A stretch of 8,438 bases of DNA, from positions 1-8,438 of the forward strand of contig DATDGG010000576.1 in the NCBI GenBank assembly GCA_036522235.1, in the 5' to 3' direction. This document shows positions 1 to 5,846 of this stretch, in pieces. The notes below the pieces were generated by a model. That model worked only from the letters and a program-made list of their open reading frames with translations, ran no database searches and was not told the DNA's origin. This DNA is from VAZQ01 sp036522235. Lineage in GTDB: Bacteria; Pseudomonadota; Alphaproteobacteria; Rhizobiales; Xanthobacteraceae. The translations under genes were made by a program, and so were the position numbers. Within the stretch, counting starts at the first letter, position 1; the number at the start of each line of letters is the position of its first letter.

Positions 1-925
1 GCAGCAGCAGCCGCACCACGTCGTAGATGAACGGGGACAGGATGACGAGCTCGGCTTCGATCGTGTTGTCGGAATTGTCGGGACCATAATAGGAGACGCC
101 GGTCACCCGCCCGCGGTTGTTGCTGTTGACCCGATAGCACATGGCGCCGGTGATCAGCTTGAAATTGCCGGTGGCGTCGGCCTCGGGCAGCTTGGTGACG
201 AGCGTGCTGGACTTGGCGCCCACGTGACAGCCGAACGCCTGGCAGAAGCCGCAATAGGTACAGCCTGGGCGGCCCCGATAGGCCTGGGAGATGATGGCTC
301 GCGGGGAAGGGAATGGGTGGTAGCCAAGCTTACGAGCCGCTTCCTCGAAGACGATGCCGGATTGATCGGATTGCAGCGGCGGCAGCGGATAGTCGCGGGC
401 GCGCGGCGCCTCGAACACATTGCCGCCGTCCAGCTTCTTGCCTTGTAGGTTGCCAGCCTTGCCGGAAACGCCGAGATCGTATTCGGCGCGGTCGTAGAAC
501 GGCTCCAGATCGGCGTAGCTCAACGGCCAGTCGATGAGAGAGGAATCCTCCGGGATGGCAGCGGCCCCGTAACGCTCGATCGTTGCCGAGCGGGCGCGGA
601 AATCGTCCTCGTGAAACCGCCACGATAGCGAGCCGTAATGGACTGTGCCGCCACCCGCCTGGTTGCCGTAGCTCAGGGTCGACAGTGCCCTGGCGTGCGC
701 GCTTGGGCTGGTGCGCCAGGTCACCGGCTGGCGCTTTACGTCGGGACGGAGATCTTGGCGCTGGAAGTAGCGCAGCTCGTCGTGTGGCTCGAAGTCCACG
801 GTCTTGAGCCGCGGCCCGCGTTCCAGCCCAACGACTTTCATGCCGGCTCTGCCGAGCTCGGCGGCGAGGATCGCGCCGGCCGCGCCCACCCCGACGATGA
901 CCACATCGGTCTTTTCGGTTGCCAT
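1..925 (-). CDS. GMC-family FAD-dependent oxidoreductase (C-terminus cut by window edge)
   Basis: The 308 visible residues form the N-terminal part of a glucose-methanol-choline oxidoreductase, a family that oxidises alcohols, sugars or sugar acids with FAD. Residues 8-17 hold the dinucleotide-binding GxGxxG (GVGAAG at 12-17), followed by the acidic end of the second strand (LERG, E35). AGGGTVHYG at 90-98 matches the family FAD loop. Residues 222-233 have four cysteines spaced C-x2-C-x2-C-x4-C followed by HVGAKSS. I associate this cluster with the gluconate/sorbitol dehydrogenase-like flavoprotein branch, whose members often work with a small Tat-exported subunit and cytochrome c. No partner gene is visible, so the substrate is unknown. 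The start is supported by GGGAG 9 nt upstream (935-939). The frame is intact across the whole visible part. Family members usually exceed 500 residues, so a large part lies outside the window. Confidence 0.9.
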   Translation of the reverse strand, partial: MATEKTDVVIVGVGAAGAILAAELGRAGMKVVGLERGPRLKTVDFEPHDELRYFQRQDLRPDVKRQPVTWRTSPSAHARALSTLSYGNQAGGGTVHYGSLSWRFHEDDFRARSATIERYGAAAIPEDSSLIDWPLSYADLEPFYDRAEYDLGVSGKAGNLQGKKLDGGNVFEAPRARDYPLPPLQSDQSGIVFEEAARKLGYHPFPSPRAIISQAYRGRPGCTYCGFCQAFGCHVGAKSSTLVTKLPEADATGNFKLITGAMCYRVNSNNRGRVTGVSYYGPDNSDNTIEAELVILSPFIYDVVRLLL

Positions 926-1298
926 GGGCTTGATCTCCCGGTCGTCTATCTCGCTGGCTCTGCTGCGCGGTCAGGATGGCGCTTTCACGTATGAGCGGCA
1001 AGGTGGCGCAGCAAACGGCCATGACACCGCAGACTTCGGGTCCCGGAGTTCGAATCCCTTGTGCGGGCATCGAACCTCGCCCTTCTCGTTTTCAAGGCAT
1101 TTCGACGGCTGCCAGCTCCAATTTTTCCAGTGATTTCAAGGGTGGCTCACCCGTCATCAGGCCGGGGAATTCGGAGAATGTTGGATTTCAGCTACACTCC
1201 CTCCGCCAGCGTCCCGAGGTCGCCCGTCGAGCCAAGCCGCACGACGCTCCGGGCGTCCACTCCTTAAGGCGCTATTGCGGCTCCAGGCGCGCGATGGA
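926..1298. other. Gene-poor gap between the GMC gene and the small cysteine-rich gene
   Basis: No frame on either strand reads like protein here. Apart from the GMC gene's ribosome-binding site, two short perfect hairpins can be seen: GGGTG-GCT-CACCC at 1140-1152 and GACGC-TCCGG-GCGTC at 1243-1257. Neither is followed by a T-run on either strand, so I do not call a terminator, although the second lies about 40 nt past the stop of the minus-strand small gene. A stretch near 1045-1067 resembles a tRNA T-loop but does not fold as a tRNA. The promoter of the GMC gene should lie here, but no clear -35/-10 pair stands out. Confidence 0.5.
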
Positions 1299-1538
1299 TC
1301 AGTTGCATACCTGCTGGCAATTCTGCGGGCATGCCTGTCCGGGTTGACAGATGGAGCTCGGCGAGCATTGCAAGGTGCAGACCGGCACGCGGATGGTCGG
1401 CTGGAGTTGGATAGGCGGCGGCGGTGGCGGCGGGATGATAACGGTCGGCACTGTCACCTCCGGCACGCGTATTTGTGCCGCAGCCTGAGCACCAGAAAAC
1501 AGCACGGCGATCAGAAGAAGAATAGTTGCAGCCCGCAT
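1299..1538 (-). CDS. Small exported proline- and cysteine-rich protein, 79 aa
   Basis: I do not recognise a family. Residues 1-19 or 1-21 form a clear Sec signal peptide (MRAATILLLIAVLFSGAQA, then AAQ). The mature part has a valine/proline-rich stretch with seven consecutive prolines at 36-42, flanked by two similar RVP segments (24-26 and 50-52). The tail has six cysteines at 54, 58, 64, 70, 74 and 78 and ends in VCN. An even number of regularly spaced cysteines after a signal peptide suggests disulfides formed in the periplasm or outside the cell. The start is well supported by GGAGG 7 nt upstream. The gene lies on the same strand as the GMC oxidoreductase but 373 nt away, so cotranscription is doubtful. 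The role is unknown; a structural or binding microprotein is a guess. Confidence 0.75.
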   Translation of the reverse strand: MRAATILLLIAVLFSGAQAAAQIRVPEVTVPTVIIPPPPPPPIQLQPTIRVPVCTLQCSPSSICQPGQACPQNCQQVCN

Positions 1539-1545
1539 TTGCGTT

Positions 1546-1550
1546 CCTCC
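1546..1550 (-). promoter_or_regulatory. Shine-Dalgarno GGAGG of the 79-aa exported protein
   Basis: A perfect GGAGG lies 7 nt before the ATG on the minus strand. It fixes the start and is the main argument that this very short gene is real. Confidence 0.75.
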
Positions 1551-1742
1551 GCTTATCCGGAGCTCCCGGACGATATTTCAGCGGTGGGACAGTAGCGATT
1601 TGTTGGATTGCTTGAAAGCCTCGTTTGGCCCCGCGCTCGTTGTTCCACGCCGCGACAAATCGAATGGATGATCGACCGTTCAGTATCGATTGCTCAATAG
1701 CGCCAGGCCGATCGCAGGCCCTACAGCGAACAACCGCAATCC

Positions 1743-1838
1743 TACTGCTCCGGCAGATAGCGAAACCACGCCATCTCCTCGCCATGATCCTGCACGATGC
1801 GCTCGATCCATGACGGAGCGTACCTCGCCGAACGTGCG
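1743..1838 (-). pseudogene. Possible 3' remnant of a lost minus-strand gene
   Basis: Between a TGA at 1836-1838 and a TAG at 1743-1745, one minus-strand frame reads like the end of a real protein: APSWIERIVQ followed by DHGEEMAWFRYLPEQ and stop. The mix of W, F, Y, acidic and hydrophobic residues and the predominantly G/C third positions look coding, unlike the other frames here. There is no usable start codon except one nine residues before the end region, and upstream sequence in this frame is stopped. The stretch overlaps the first codons of the convergent plus-strand MBL-fold gene. The simplest reading is the tail of a gene whose body was deleted or replaced when that neighbour arrived. 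The parent family is not recognised, and chance cannot be excluded for about 25 residues. Confidence 0.35.
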
Positions 1839-2676
1839 AGTCATCGATCTCGCGCCAGGTCTTTGGATCTGGCGGCTCGAACATCCTGCATGGAACCCCG
1901 ATGTTGACTGGCAGGAGGTGGTGACTTGCGTCTGCGTTGACGCAGGCGGCGAACGGTGGCTGCTCGATCCGCTTCTACCGCCGGACGACGCGACCCAGGT
2001 TTGGGACCGCCTCGCGCAGAGGCCGCCCACGGCCGTGGCGGTGCTCTCTCCCGATCACATGCGCGGGACCTGGGGCGATCGGCGGACAAAGAGCGTGGAC
2101 GCTGTGGTCCGCCGCTACGGATGCCGAGCATTCGGCCCCGCGGCCTTCGATCCCGATGACGGCCCACCCGACACCGAAGTGCAAACGATCCTGCCGAACC
2201 ACGAGCTTCCCGGCGGCCTGCTCGCGTTCAGGGATCCCCGGGGCTGGAACGAGACGCCGCTCTGGCTTCCCGAACACCAGACTCTGGTCTTCGCCGACGC
2301 GCTGACCGAGCGGGCTGGAATGCTGAGGGTATGGATGTCCCCCCATCACCTGCATCGCACACTCCCTGACCTGCGCGCGATGCTCGACCTTCCGTTCGAG
2401 CGCGTGATCATCTCCCACGGCGAACCTGTGCACGCCCGCGCGGCTTTTGAGCGAGCGCTGGAGTTGACACCCTGGCCGGCCGGGCCGCTGCACGCGGCCG
2501 CCTGGGGCGGTGACCTCGACCTGGCCCGCAGTCTCGTCGAGGCGGGCGTTGACGTGACGGCGCGAGACGAGCGCTTGGGTTTGACCGCTTTGGAGTGGGC
2601 TCAGTCGAGCAACAAGGATGCCGTGGTGGCCTACCTCAAGTCGGTGATGCATGAGGCTGATCACGGCGGTGACTGA
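1810..2676 (+). CDS. Metallo-beta-lactamase-fold-like protein with C-terminal ankyrin segment, 288 aa
   Basis: The first ~210 residues follow the order of a metallo-beta-lactamase fold: an N-terminal beta part (VVTCVCVDAGGERWLLDPLLP), a helix (VWDRLAQ), then LSPDHMRGTWG at 79-89 where HxHxDH is expected, FADAL (D163) where the bridging aspartate sits, and IISHGEP (H203) near the end. Only D82 and H83 of the main motif remain, so a canonical two-metal hydrolase is unlikely; one-metal or non-catalytic binding is possible. Residues 226-278 (GPLHAAAWGGDLDLARSLVEAG and onward) form one and a half to two ankyrin repeats, a protein-binding module. The frame is open back to an ATG at 1690, but the sequence before 1810 is low quality and overlaps a fossil on the other strand, so I take 1810. 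No Shine-Dalgarno is evident, so the start is uncertain. No operon partner is visible. Confidence 0.75.
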   Translation: MTERTSPNVRVIDLAPGLWIWRLEHPAWNPDVDWQEVVTCVCVDAGGERWLLDPLLPPDDATQVWDRLAQRPPTAVAVLSPDHMRGTWGDRRTKSVDAVVRRYGCRAFGPAAFDPDDGPPDTEVQTILPNHELPGGLLAFRDPRGWNETPLWLPEHQTLVFADALTERAGMLRVWMSPHHLHRTLPDLRAMLDLPFERVIISHGEPVHARAAFERALELTPWPAGPLHAAAWGGDLDLARSLVEAGVDVTARDERLGLTALEWAQSSNKDAVVAYLKSVMHEADHGGD

Positions 2677-2756
2677 TGACATGTCCCAGGGTGCCCCATG
2701 CGGCCTCGAAGGTGAACCAAGGATGAATGCCCGGGCGAGCCTTGTTCGGCGCGGCT

Positions 2757-2768
2757 CAATTTAAATTG
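2757..2768. promoter_or_regulatory. AT-rich 12-bp perfect palindrome CAATTTAAATTG
   Basis: This is a perfect inverted repeat with a ten-base A/T core inside very GC-rich sequence. It lies about 90 bp upstream of the start of the small LNPQPLPPG protein. The position and base composition fit a transcription-factor operator or an easily melted promoter element. No factor can be named. A 12-bp palindrome alone is expected about twice by chance in a window this size, so the argument rests on its AT content and position. Confidence 0.3.
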
Positions 2769-2843
2769 CCGTCATGCCATGAACGCCCCCGGCGGATGAC
2801 GTGACCAATCGTCGAGGGCTCGCATCGCGCGGGCCGCAACATC

Positions 2844-2848
2844 GAGGA
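2844..2848 (+). promoter_or_regulatory. Shine-Dalgarno GAGGA of the 65-aa exported protein
   Basis: GAGGA lies 8 nt upstream of the ATG at 2857. It favours this reading over the two other overlapping plus-strand frames in the region. Confidence 0.6.
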
Positions 2849-2856
2849 CAAGCATC

Positions 2857-3054
2857 ATGTCGCCCGCAAGATGGATTCTCGTTCCGGCAATCTGCGCCTT
2901 GGCGTTCGCGTTCGGCACGCCCGCAATGGCGCTCAACCCGCAGCCGCTGCCGCCGGGATTCAAGCAGCCTACCACGTTCCAGGCGAGCCGCTTGCATACA
3001 CTGTGCTGCGACGGCCGCCATTTTCCGAGATACACCGCGCGCACGGTTCGCTGA
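2857..3054 (+). CDS. Small exported protein with LNPQPLPPG motif, 65 aa
   Basis: Residues 1-25 are a good Sec signal peptide (MSPARWILVPAICALAFAFG, then TPAMA), which would leave a mature protein beginning LNPQPLPPG. I recall this proline motif in other small bacterial proteins but know of no assigned function. The mature part is only about 40 residues and includes two adjacent cysteines (LCCDG). The last 20 residues are arginine-rich and could be a frame-shifted tail or non-conserved sequence; the other plus frames downstream do not obviously continue the protein. A Shine-Dalgarno sits 8 nt upstream. It is the second tiny secreted protein in the window, on the other side of the MBL-fold gene from the cysteine-rich one, but the two share no similarity beyond being small, proline-containing and exported. 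Confidence 0.55.
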   Translation: MSPARWILVPAICALAFAFGTPAMALNPQPLPPGFKQPTTFQASRLHTLCCDGRHFPRYTARTVR

Positions 3055-3138
3055 TCGGCCATCGGCGCGGGCCCTCTGATCGGCGTTCTCGGCCGCGATT
3101 GCGTGCGACTCGCTTGATCGTGCGCGAGCGGATATTTC

Positions 3139-3152
3139 ACGTGCATGCACGT
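3139..3152. promoter_or_regulatory. 14-bp perfect palindrome ACGTGCATGCACGT upstream of the ChrR-like gene
   Basis: This exact inverted repeat lies in the 270-nt gap between the small exported protein and the ChrR-like gene, about 170 nt before the latter. It could be an operator for a dimeric regulator. A 14-bp palindrome is expected about 0.5 times by chance in 8.4 kb, so the evidence is weak. The rest of the gap shows no convincing promoter. Confidence 0.25.
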
Positions 3153-3324
3153 CGCGGCTCGCACGCGTCTCGCCATGTCGCTCCGTGATGGATGATCAAA
3201 TCCCGTTCGGTTGCACCAACTTGCCCGTGTGCCGGCGCGGGTCTGCGATCTTGTTCCTCTCGGTTGCAAATTGATTGTGCGTGCGATCGAAGTTTCAAGC
3301 TGATAGTGAGGCGGCGGGGACAGG

Positions 3325-3939
3325 TTGGGGCGTCACGACGTGGGCGACGGCGGAACAAGCGGGGCCGCATCCAGCCGGCTCACCGAGACGTTGCTCGCGG
3401 CCTATACGGCCGGAACGCTGAGCGAGCCGTTCGCGGTGCTGGTCGCCTCGCATCTGCAGTTGACCGCGGTTCATCGCGTCCGTCGGGCCTATGGGGAGAT
3501 CATCCCCCAGCACGAGCCGTGGCCGCGTCAGCCGATGCCCGGCTTGCATCTGATCACCGCGTTCATGCCGCTGGCGCTGCGCTACTATGTGAGCCGCCAT
3601 CTCGGCCTGTTCGAATGGCGCACGATCCTGCCCGGCATCAAGCGCTGCCTGATCGCCCGGGACGCACGCGGCGAGGCGAGCTTCCTGCGTTGCCGGCCCG
3701 GTTCAGCGATACCGTCGCACACGCATGCCGGGCTCGAAGCGGTGCTCGTGCTGCAAGGCGCCTTCAGCGACCATAACGGTCACTATGCGGTCGGCGATAT
3801 GGCGGTTGCGGATGGCACGATCGAGCACCGGCCGGTCGCCGACCACCCGCTCGAATGCATTATTTTCATGGTGCTGGAGGCGCCGGTGCGCTTGACCGGG
3901 CCCTTCGGCCGCGTCATTCAGCGTATATTCGGCGCCTGA
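3325..3939 (+). CDS. ChrR-like cupin protein (anti-sigma-factor family) with altered zinc site, 204 aa
   Basis: The layout matches ChrR, the zinc-dependent anti-sigma factor that holds the singlet-oxygen sigma factor RpoE in Rhodobacter: a short helical N-terminal domain (about 18-60) and a C-terminal cupin (about 95-195). In the cupin, SHTHAGLE gives H132, H134 and E138, and H168 follows 30 residues later, the same spacing as the ChrR metal ligands H141, H143, E147 and H177. In the N-terminal domain the equivalent of H-x3-C-x2-C reads HLQLTAVH, so only H43 is kept: the first cysteine is T47 and the second is H50, and the early histidine is absent. It may therefore bind no zinc there, and may not be a sigma inhibitor. 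No ECF sigma gene is in the window. The start is ambiguous: TTG at 3325 or GTG at 3340, since an in-frame stop lies at 3307-3309. Confidence 0.8.
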   Translation: MGRHDVGDGGTSGAASSRLTETLLAAYTAGTLSEPFAVLVASHLQLTAVHRVRRAYGEIIPQHEPWPRQPMPGLHLITAFMPLALRYYVSRHLGLFEWRTILPGIKRCLIARDARGEASFLRCRPGSAIPSHTHAGLEAVLVLQGAFSDHNGHYAVGDMAVADGTIEHRPVADHPLECIIFMVLEAPVRLTGPFGRVIQRIFGA

Positions 3940-3970
3940 TCTCCCGAGCGGGACTATCGAGCGTGACAGC

Positions 3971-4318
3971 ATGCAGATCAAGCTGCAAAGCTCCGTCGAC
4001 GCCTTCGACGAAAGCTTCATGGAGAAGCTTCCTCGTCTCGAGGAGGCGATGGTGGCGCACGGGCTCGATCCCGCGCAGTTCGTGATCGCCAAGGACGCCT
4101 CGCTGTTCACCAATGCGCGCCCCTTCGGCGCGACCCTTCGGGATTACACCGTCTTCGTGGGCGACCAGCATTTCACGGTGACCCAGCCGAGCGACCTGCG
4201 CTTTCTCGAATATTTCTACGAGCGCTGCATAGCGCCCGACGACCCGGCGCCGACCCCGCAGCACAAATTGGACAGCTTGCTCGAGAGGCTCACGCATTGG
4301 ATGGAGCAGCCGATCTGA
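3971..4318 (+). CDS. Conserved-looking hypothetical protein, 115 aa
   Basis: I do not recognise this family. It is a soluble, acidic protein with no signal peptide or membrane helix. Residues 11-32 look like an amphipathic helix (FDESFMEKLPRLEEAM), 37-71 look beta-rich (FVIAKDASLF, YTVFVGDQHFTV), and the C-terminus is helical (FLEYFYERC, LDSLLERLTHWME). Residue composition and G/C third positions read as a real gene. It starts 31 nt after the ChrR-like gene on the same strand, which makes cotranscription likely and suggests a functional link, though none can be shown. The Shine-Dalgarno is weak (GAGCG about 6 nt upstream). The 204 nt between it and glucokinase hold nothing I can identify. Confidence 0.7.
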   Translation: MQIKLQSSVDAFDESFMEKLPRLEEAMVAHGLDPAQFVIAKDASLFTNARPFGATLRDYTVFVGDQHFTVTQPSDLRFLEYFYERCIAPDDPAPTPQHKLDSLLERLTHWMEQPI

Positions 4319-4522
4319 GTCGGCCGGGCGCGCCGCGTCCGGAACCAACAAGAAAAGGCCTGGACCGGGAGCCCGGCGCGGAACCCGTGCCCGATACGGT
4401 CGTTGACTACTATACGGACGTGGTCCACCCTGGATGCTCCTGCCGGTAAAATGCGCAGTCCCCATCGACTGGTCCGAGCCCGAGACTATCTCCGAAATCC
4501 GCGGACGCCGATCAAACGCCCG

Positions 4523-5497
4523 ATGTCCAATGGCCTTGCACACACATTGCTGGGAGACATCGGCGCGACCAATGCGCGATTTTCGCTGGTCGCGAACGGC
4601 GCGCCCGGTCCGGTCGCGGCATTCGAGGTTGCGCGTTACCCGCAATTCGTCGACGCGGTGGCGGAGTTCTTGAAGCCGCACCAGGGCCGCGGACAGGTCA
4701 CGCAGGCGCTGATTGCAGCCGCTGGTCCGGTTGAAGACGGGCGCTGCAGCCTCACCAACTGTCCCTGGATCATCGACGCCGCGGAGCTGCAGAGCACGTT
4801 CGGGCTGGCGCGCGCGCGCGTGCTGAATGATTTCGAGGCGACGGCGCGGTCGTTGCCAAAACTCGGCGCCGCGGACCTGCACCCGATCGGGGGCGGGCGG
4901 GCGGTGCCGGGCGCCGCGATGGCGGTGCTCGGGCCCGGCACCGGGCTCGGGGTTGCCGGCCTGGTCGGGGATCGCGCGGGCGCAGTGGTGATCGCGAGCG
5001 AGGGCGGCCACGCCACCATGGCGGCGGCGTCGCGTCGCGAGGAGGCGTTGATCGATCATCTGCGCCAGAAATTCGGGCATGTGTCGGCCGAGCGGCTGAT
5101 TTCAGGCGTTGGACTTGAGCATCTCTACCAGGCCAGCGCCGCGCTCGACGGTCAACAAGTCCCGCCCCGCAGCGCCGCCGAGATCACCAAGGCGGCGCTC
5201 GCCGGGACGTGCCCGACCGCGCGCGCCGCGCTCGATGCGTTCTGCGCCTTCCTGGGCGATTTTGCGGGCAACGTCGCCTTGATGTTCGGGGCGCGCGGCG
5301 GCGTCTACATCGCTGGCGGAATTGCGCCGCGCGTCGTCGAGTACATGGCCGGCTCCAAGTTCCGCGAGCGGTTCGAGGCCAAGGGGCGCTTGCGGCCCTA
5401 TCTCGAAGCCGTTCCGACCAACGTCATCGTGCACCCGGCGGCGACCTTCGTCGGCCTGGCGTCGCTCGTCGCCGACGAAGTGGCCGACGTCGCCTGA
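4523..5497 (+). CDS. glk: Glucokinase, 324 aa
   Basis: This enzyme phosphorylates glucose to glucose 6-phosphate with ATP in the cytoplasm, feeding the Entner-Doudoroff or pentose-phosphate routes. It is the Escherichia coli-type Glk family. LLGDIGATNARF at 9-20 is the phosphate-1 motif, LGPGTGLGVAG at 136-146 is phosphate-2, and VYIAGGIAPR at 261-270 is the adenosine motif. The glucose-site residues of E. coli Glk (N99, D100, E157, H160, E187) have equivalents at N102, D103, E160, H163 and E190, all shifted by three. The length is normal for the family. The frame stays open upstream to 4403, but that extension is unlike the family and the conserved protein begins near 4523. There is no good Shine-Dalgarno, so the exact start is uncertain. 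The last codons lie inside a 23-bp repeat that recurs 362 bp downstream. Confidence 0.93.
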   Translation: MSNGLAHTLLGDIGATNARFSLVANGAPGPVAAFEVARYPQFVDAVAEFLKPHQGRGQVTQALIAAAGPVEDGRCSLTNCPWIIDAAELQSTFGLARARVLNDFEATARSLPKLGAADLHPIGGGRAVPGAAMAVLGPGTGLGVAGLVGDRAGAVVIASEGGHATMAAASRREEALIDHLRQKFGHVSAERLISGVGLEHLYQASAALDGQQVPPRSAAEITKAALAGTCPTARAALDAFCAFLGDFAGNVALMFGARGGVYIAGGIAPRVVEYMAGSKFRERFEAKGRLRPYLEAVPTNVIVHPAATFVGLASLVADEVADVA

Positions 5498-5509
5498 ACC
5501 GAAAGGCTG
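5487..5509 (+). repeat. 23-bp direct repeat, left copy (glk stop codon)
   Basis: This copy begins ACGTCGCCTGAACCG and ends AAAGGCTG, and is identical to 5849-5871. It covers the last codons and TGA stop of glucokinase plus 12 nt beyond. A 23-bp exact match is not expected by chance in this window. Confidence 0.9.
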
Positions 5510-5514
5510 GTGGC
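5501..5514 (+). repeat. 14-bp repeat GAAAGGCTGGTGGC, plus-strand copy
   Basis: This overlaps the right end of the left 23-bp repeat and the leader of the membrane-protein gene. The same 14 bases occur on the minus strand at 7572-7585, before the dienelactone hydrolase gene. About 0.3 such pairs are expected by chance, so a dispersed repeat is possible but not shown. Confidence 0.35.
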
Positions 5515-5517
5515 CGC

Positions 5518-5826
5518 GTGGACACCAATGTCCCCACTCAGATTTGGCCGAAATGGATACGCCGTGCCGTGCTTGTCATCGCGGGACTCGAATCAATAGG
5601 CATGTTCGTCATCGTGGTGATGGTTGTCGGCAGCGGCGGCCTCAGCTCAGGAGAGGCGCTCAGTCGGTCCCTGAGCTGGGCTATCCTCACCATTTACGGC
5701 CTGCCGTATCTATGCTTGTCGGTGCCAGCCTTGTTGCTCGCCGCCTTAAACCGTCATTTGCCCATCGCACTCGCTCTGAGCCTTCTTGCGATTCCCGCGG
5801 CGTGGCTGTTTGTACGGTATGCCTGA
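5518..5826 (+). CDS. Small three-helix membrane protein, 102 aa
   Basis: I do not recognise a family. Three hydrophobic helices are predicted at about 16-38 (VLVIAGLESIGMFVIVVMVV), 52-76 and 81-100, with a short positively charged N-terminus (KWIRR), suggesting an inner-membrane protein. The start is GTG, following the GAAAGG and GGTGG stretch; no ATG lies near. The gene begins 20 nt after the glucokinase stop and ends 20 nt before the stop of the convergent MmgE/PrpD gene. It fills almost all of a segment bracketed by an exact 23-bp direct repeat. Its G+C is about 58% by hand count against about 68% for sampled rows of both neighbours, so recent acquisition is likely. The function cannot be inferred; translational coupling with glk is possible, but the repeat structure argues for a late insertion. 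Confidence 0.65.
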   Translation: MDTNVPTQIWPKWIRRAVLVIAGLESIGMFVIVVMVVGSGGLSSGEALSRSLSWAILTIYGLPYLCLSVPALLLAALNRHLPIALALSLLAIPAAWLFVRYA

Positions 5827-5846
5827 CGTGTTGGTTCGCGAGGGGC

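Noticed and set aside
1041..1070. tRNA-like 3' end with GAGTTCGAATCC and GTGCGGGCA
   Set aside because: The putative T-stem has mismatches, no matching 5' acceptor (CCCGCAC or similar) is found about 70 nt upstream, and there is no proper anticodon arm or CCA. At best it is a degenerate tRNA fragment.
330..1070. Long minus-strand frame overlapping the GMC oxidoreductase
   Set aside because: Arginine-rich, low-complexity shadow of the real gene in another frame of the same strand.
1140..1152. GGGTG-GCT-CACCC hairpin as a Rho-independent terminator
   Set aside because: The stem is only 5 bp and no T-run follows on either strand.
1690..1809. N-terminal extension of the MBL-fold gene to the ATG at 1690
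   Set aside because: The 40 extra residues are Pro/Ala/Arg/Ser-rich without fold features, lack a ribosome-binding site and overlap the minus-strand remnant.
3114..3225. TGATC motifs upstream of the ChrR-like gene as an RpoE/ECF11 promoter
   Set aside because: TGATCG and TGATCA are present, but no matching -10 element sits at the expected spacing.
4403..4431. TTGACT with a nearby TATACG as a promoter for glk
   Set aside because: The two hexamers are only 2 nt apart, and no -10 lies at 16-18 nt from TTGACT.
3914..5080. 388-codon minus-strand frame opposite the 115-aa gene and glk
   Set aside because: Antisense shadow with arginine/histidine-rich, domain-free sequence; the plus-strand glucokinase motifs are decisive.
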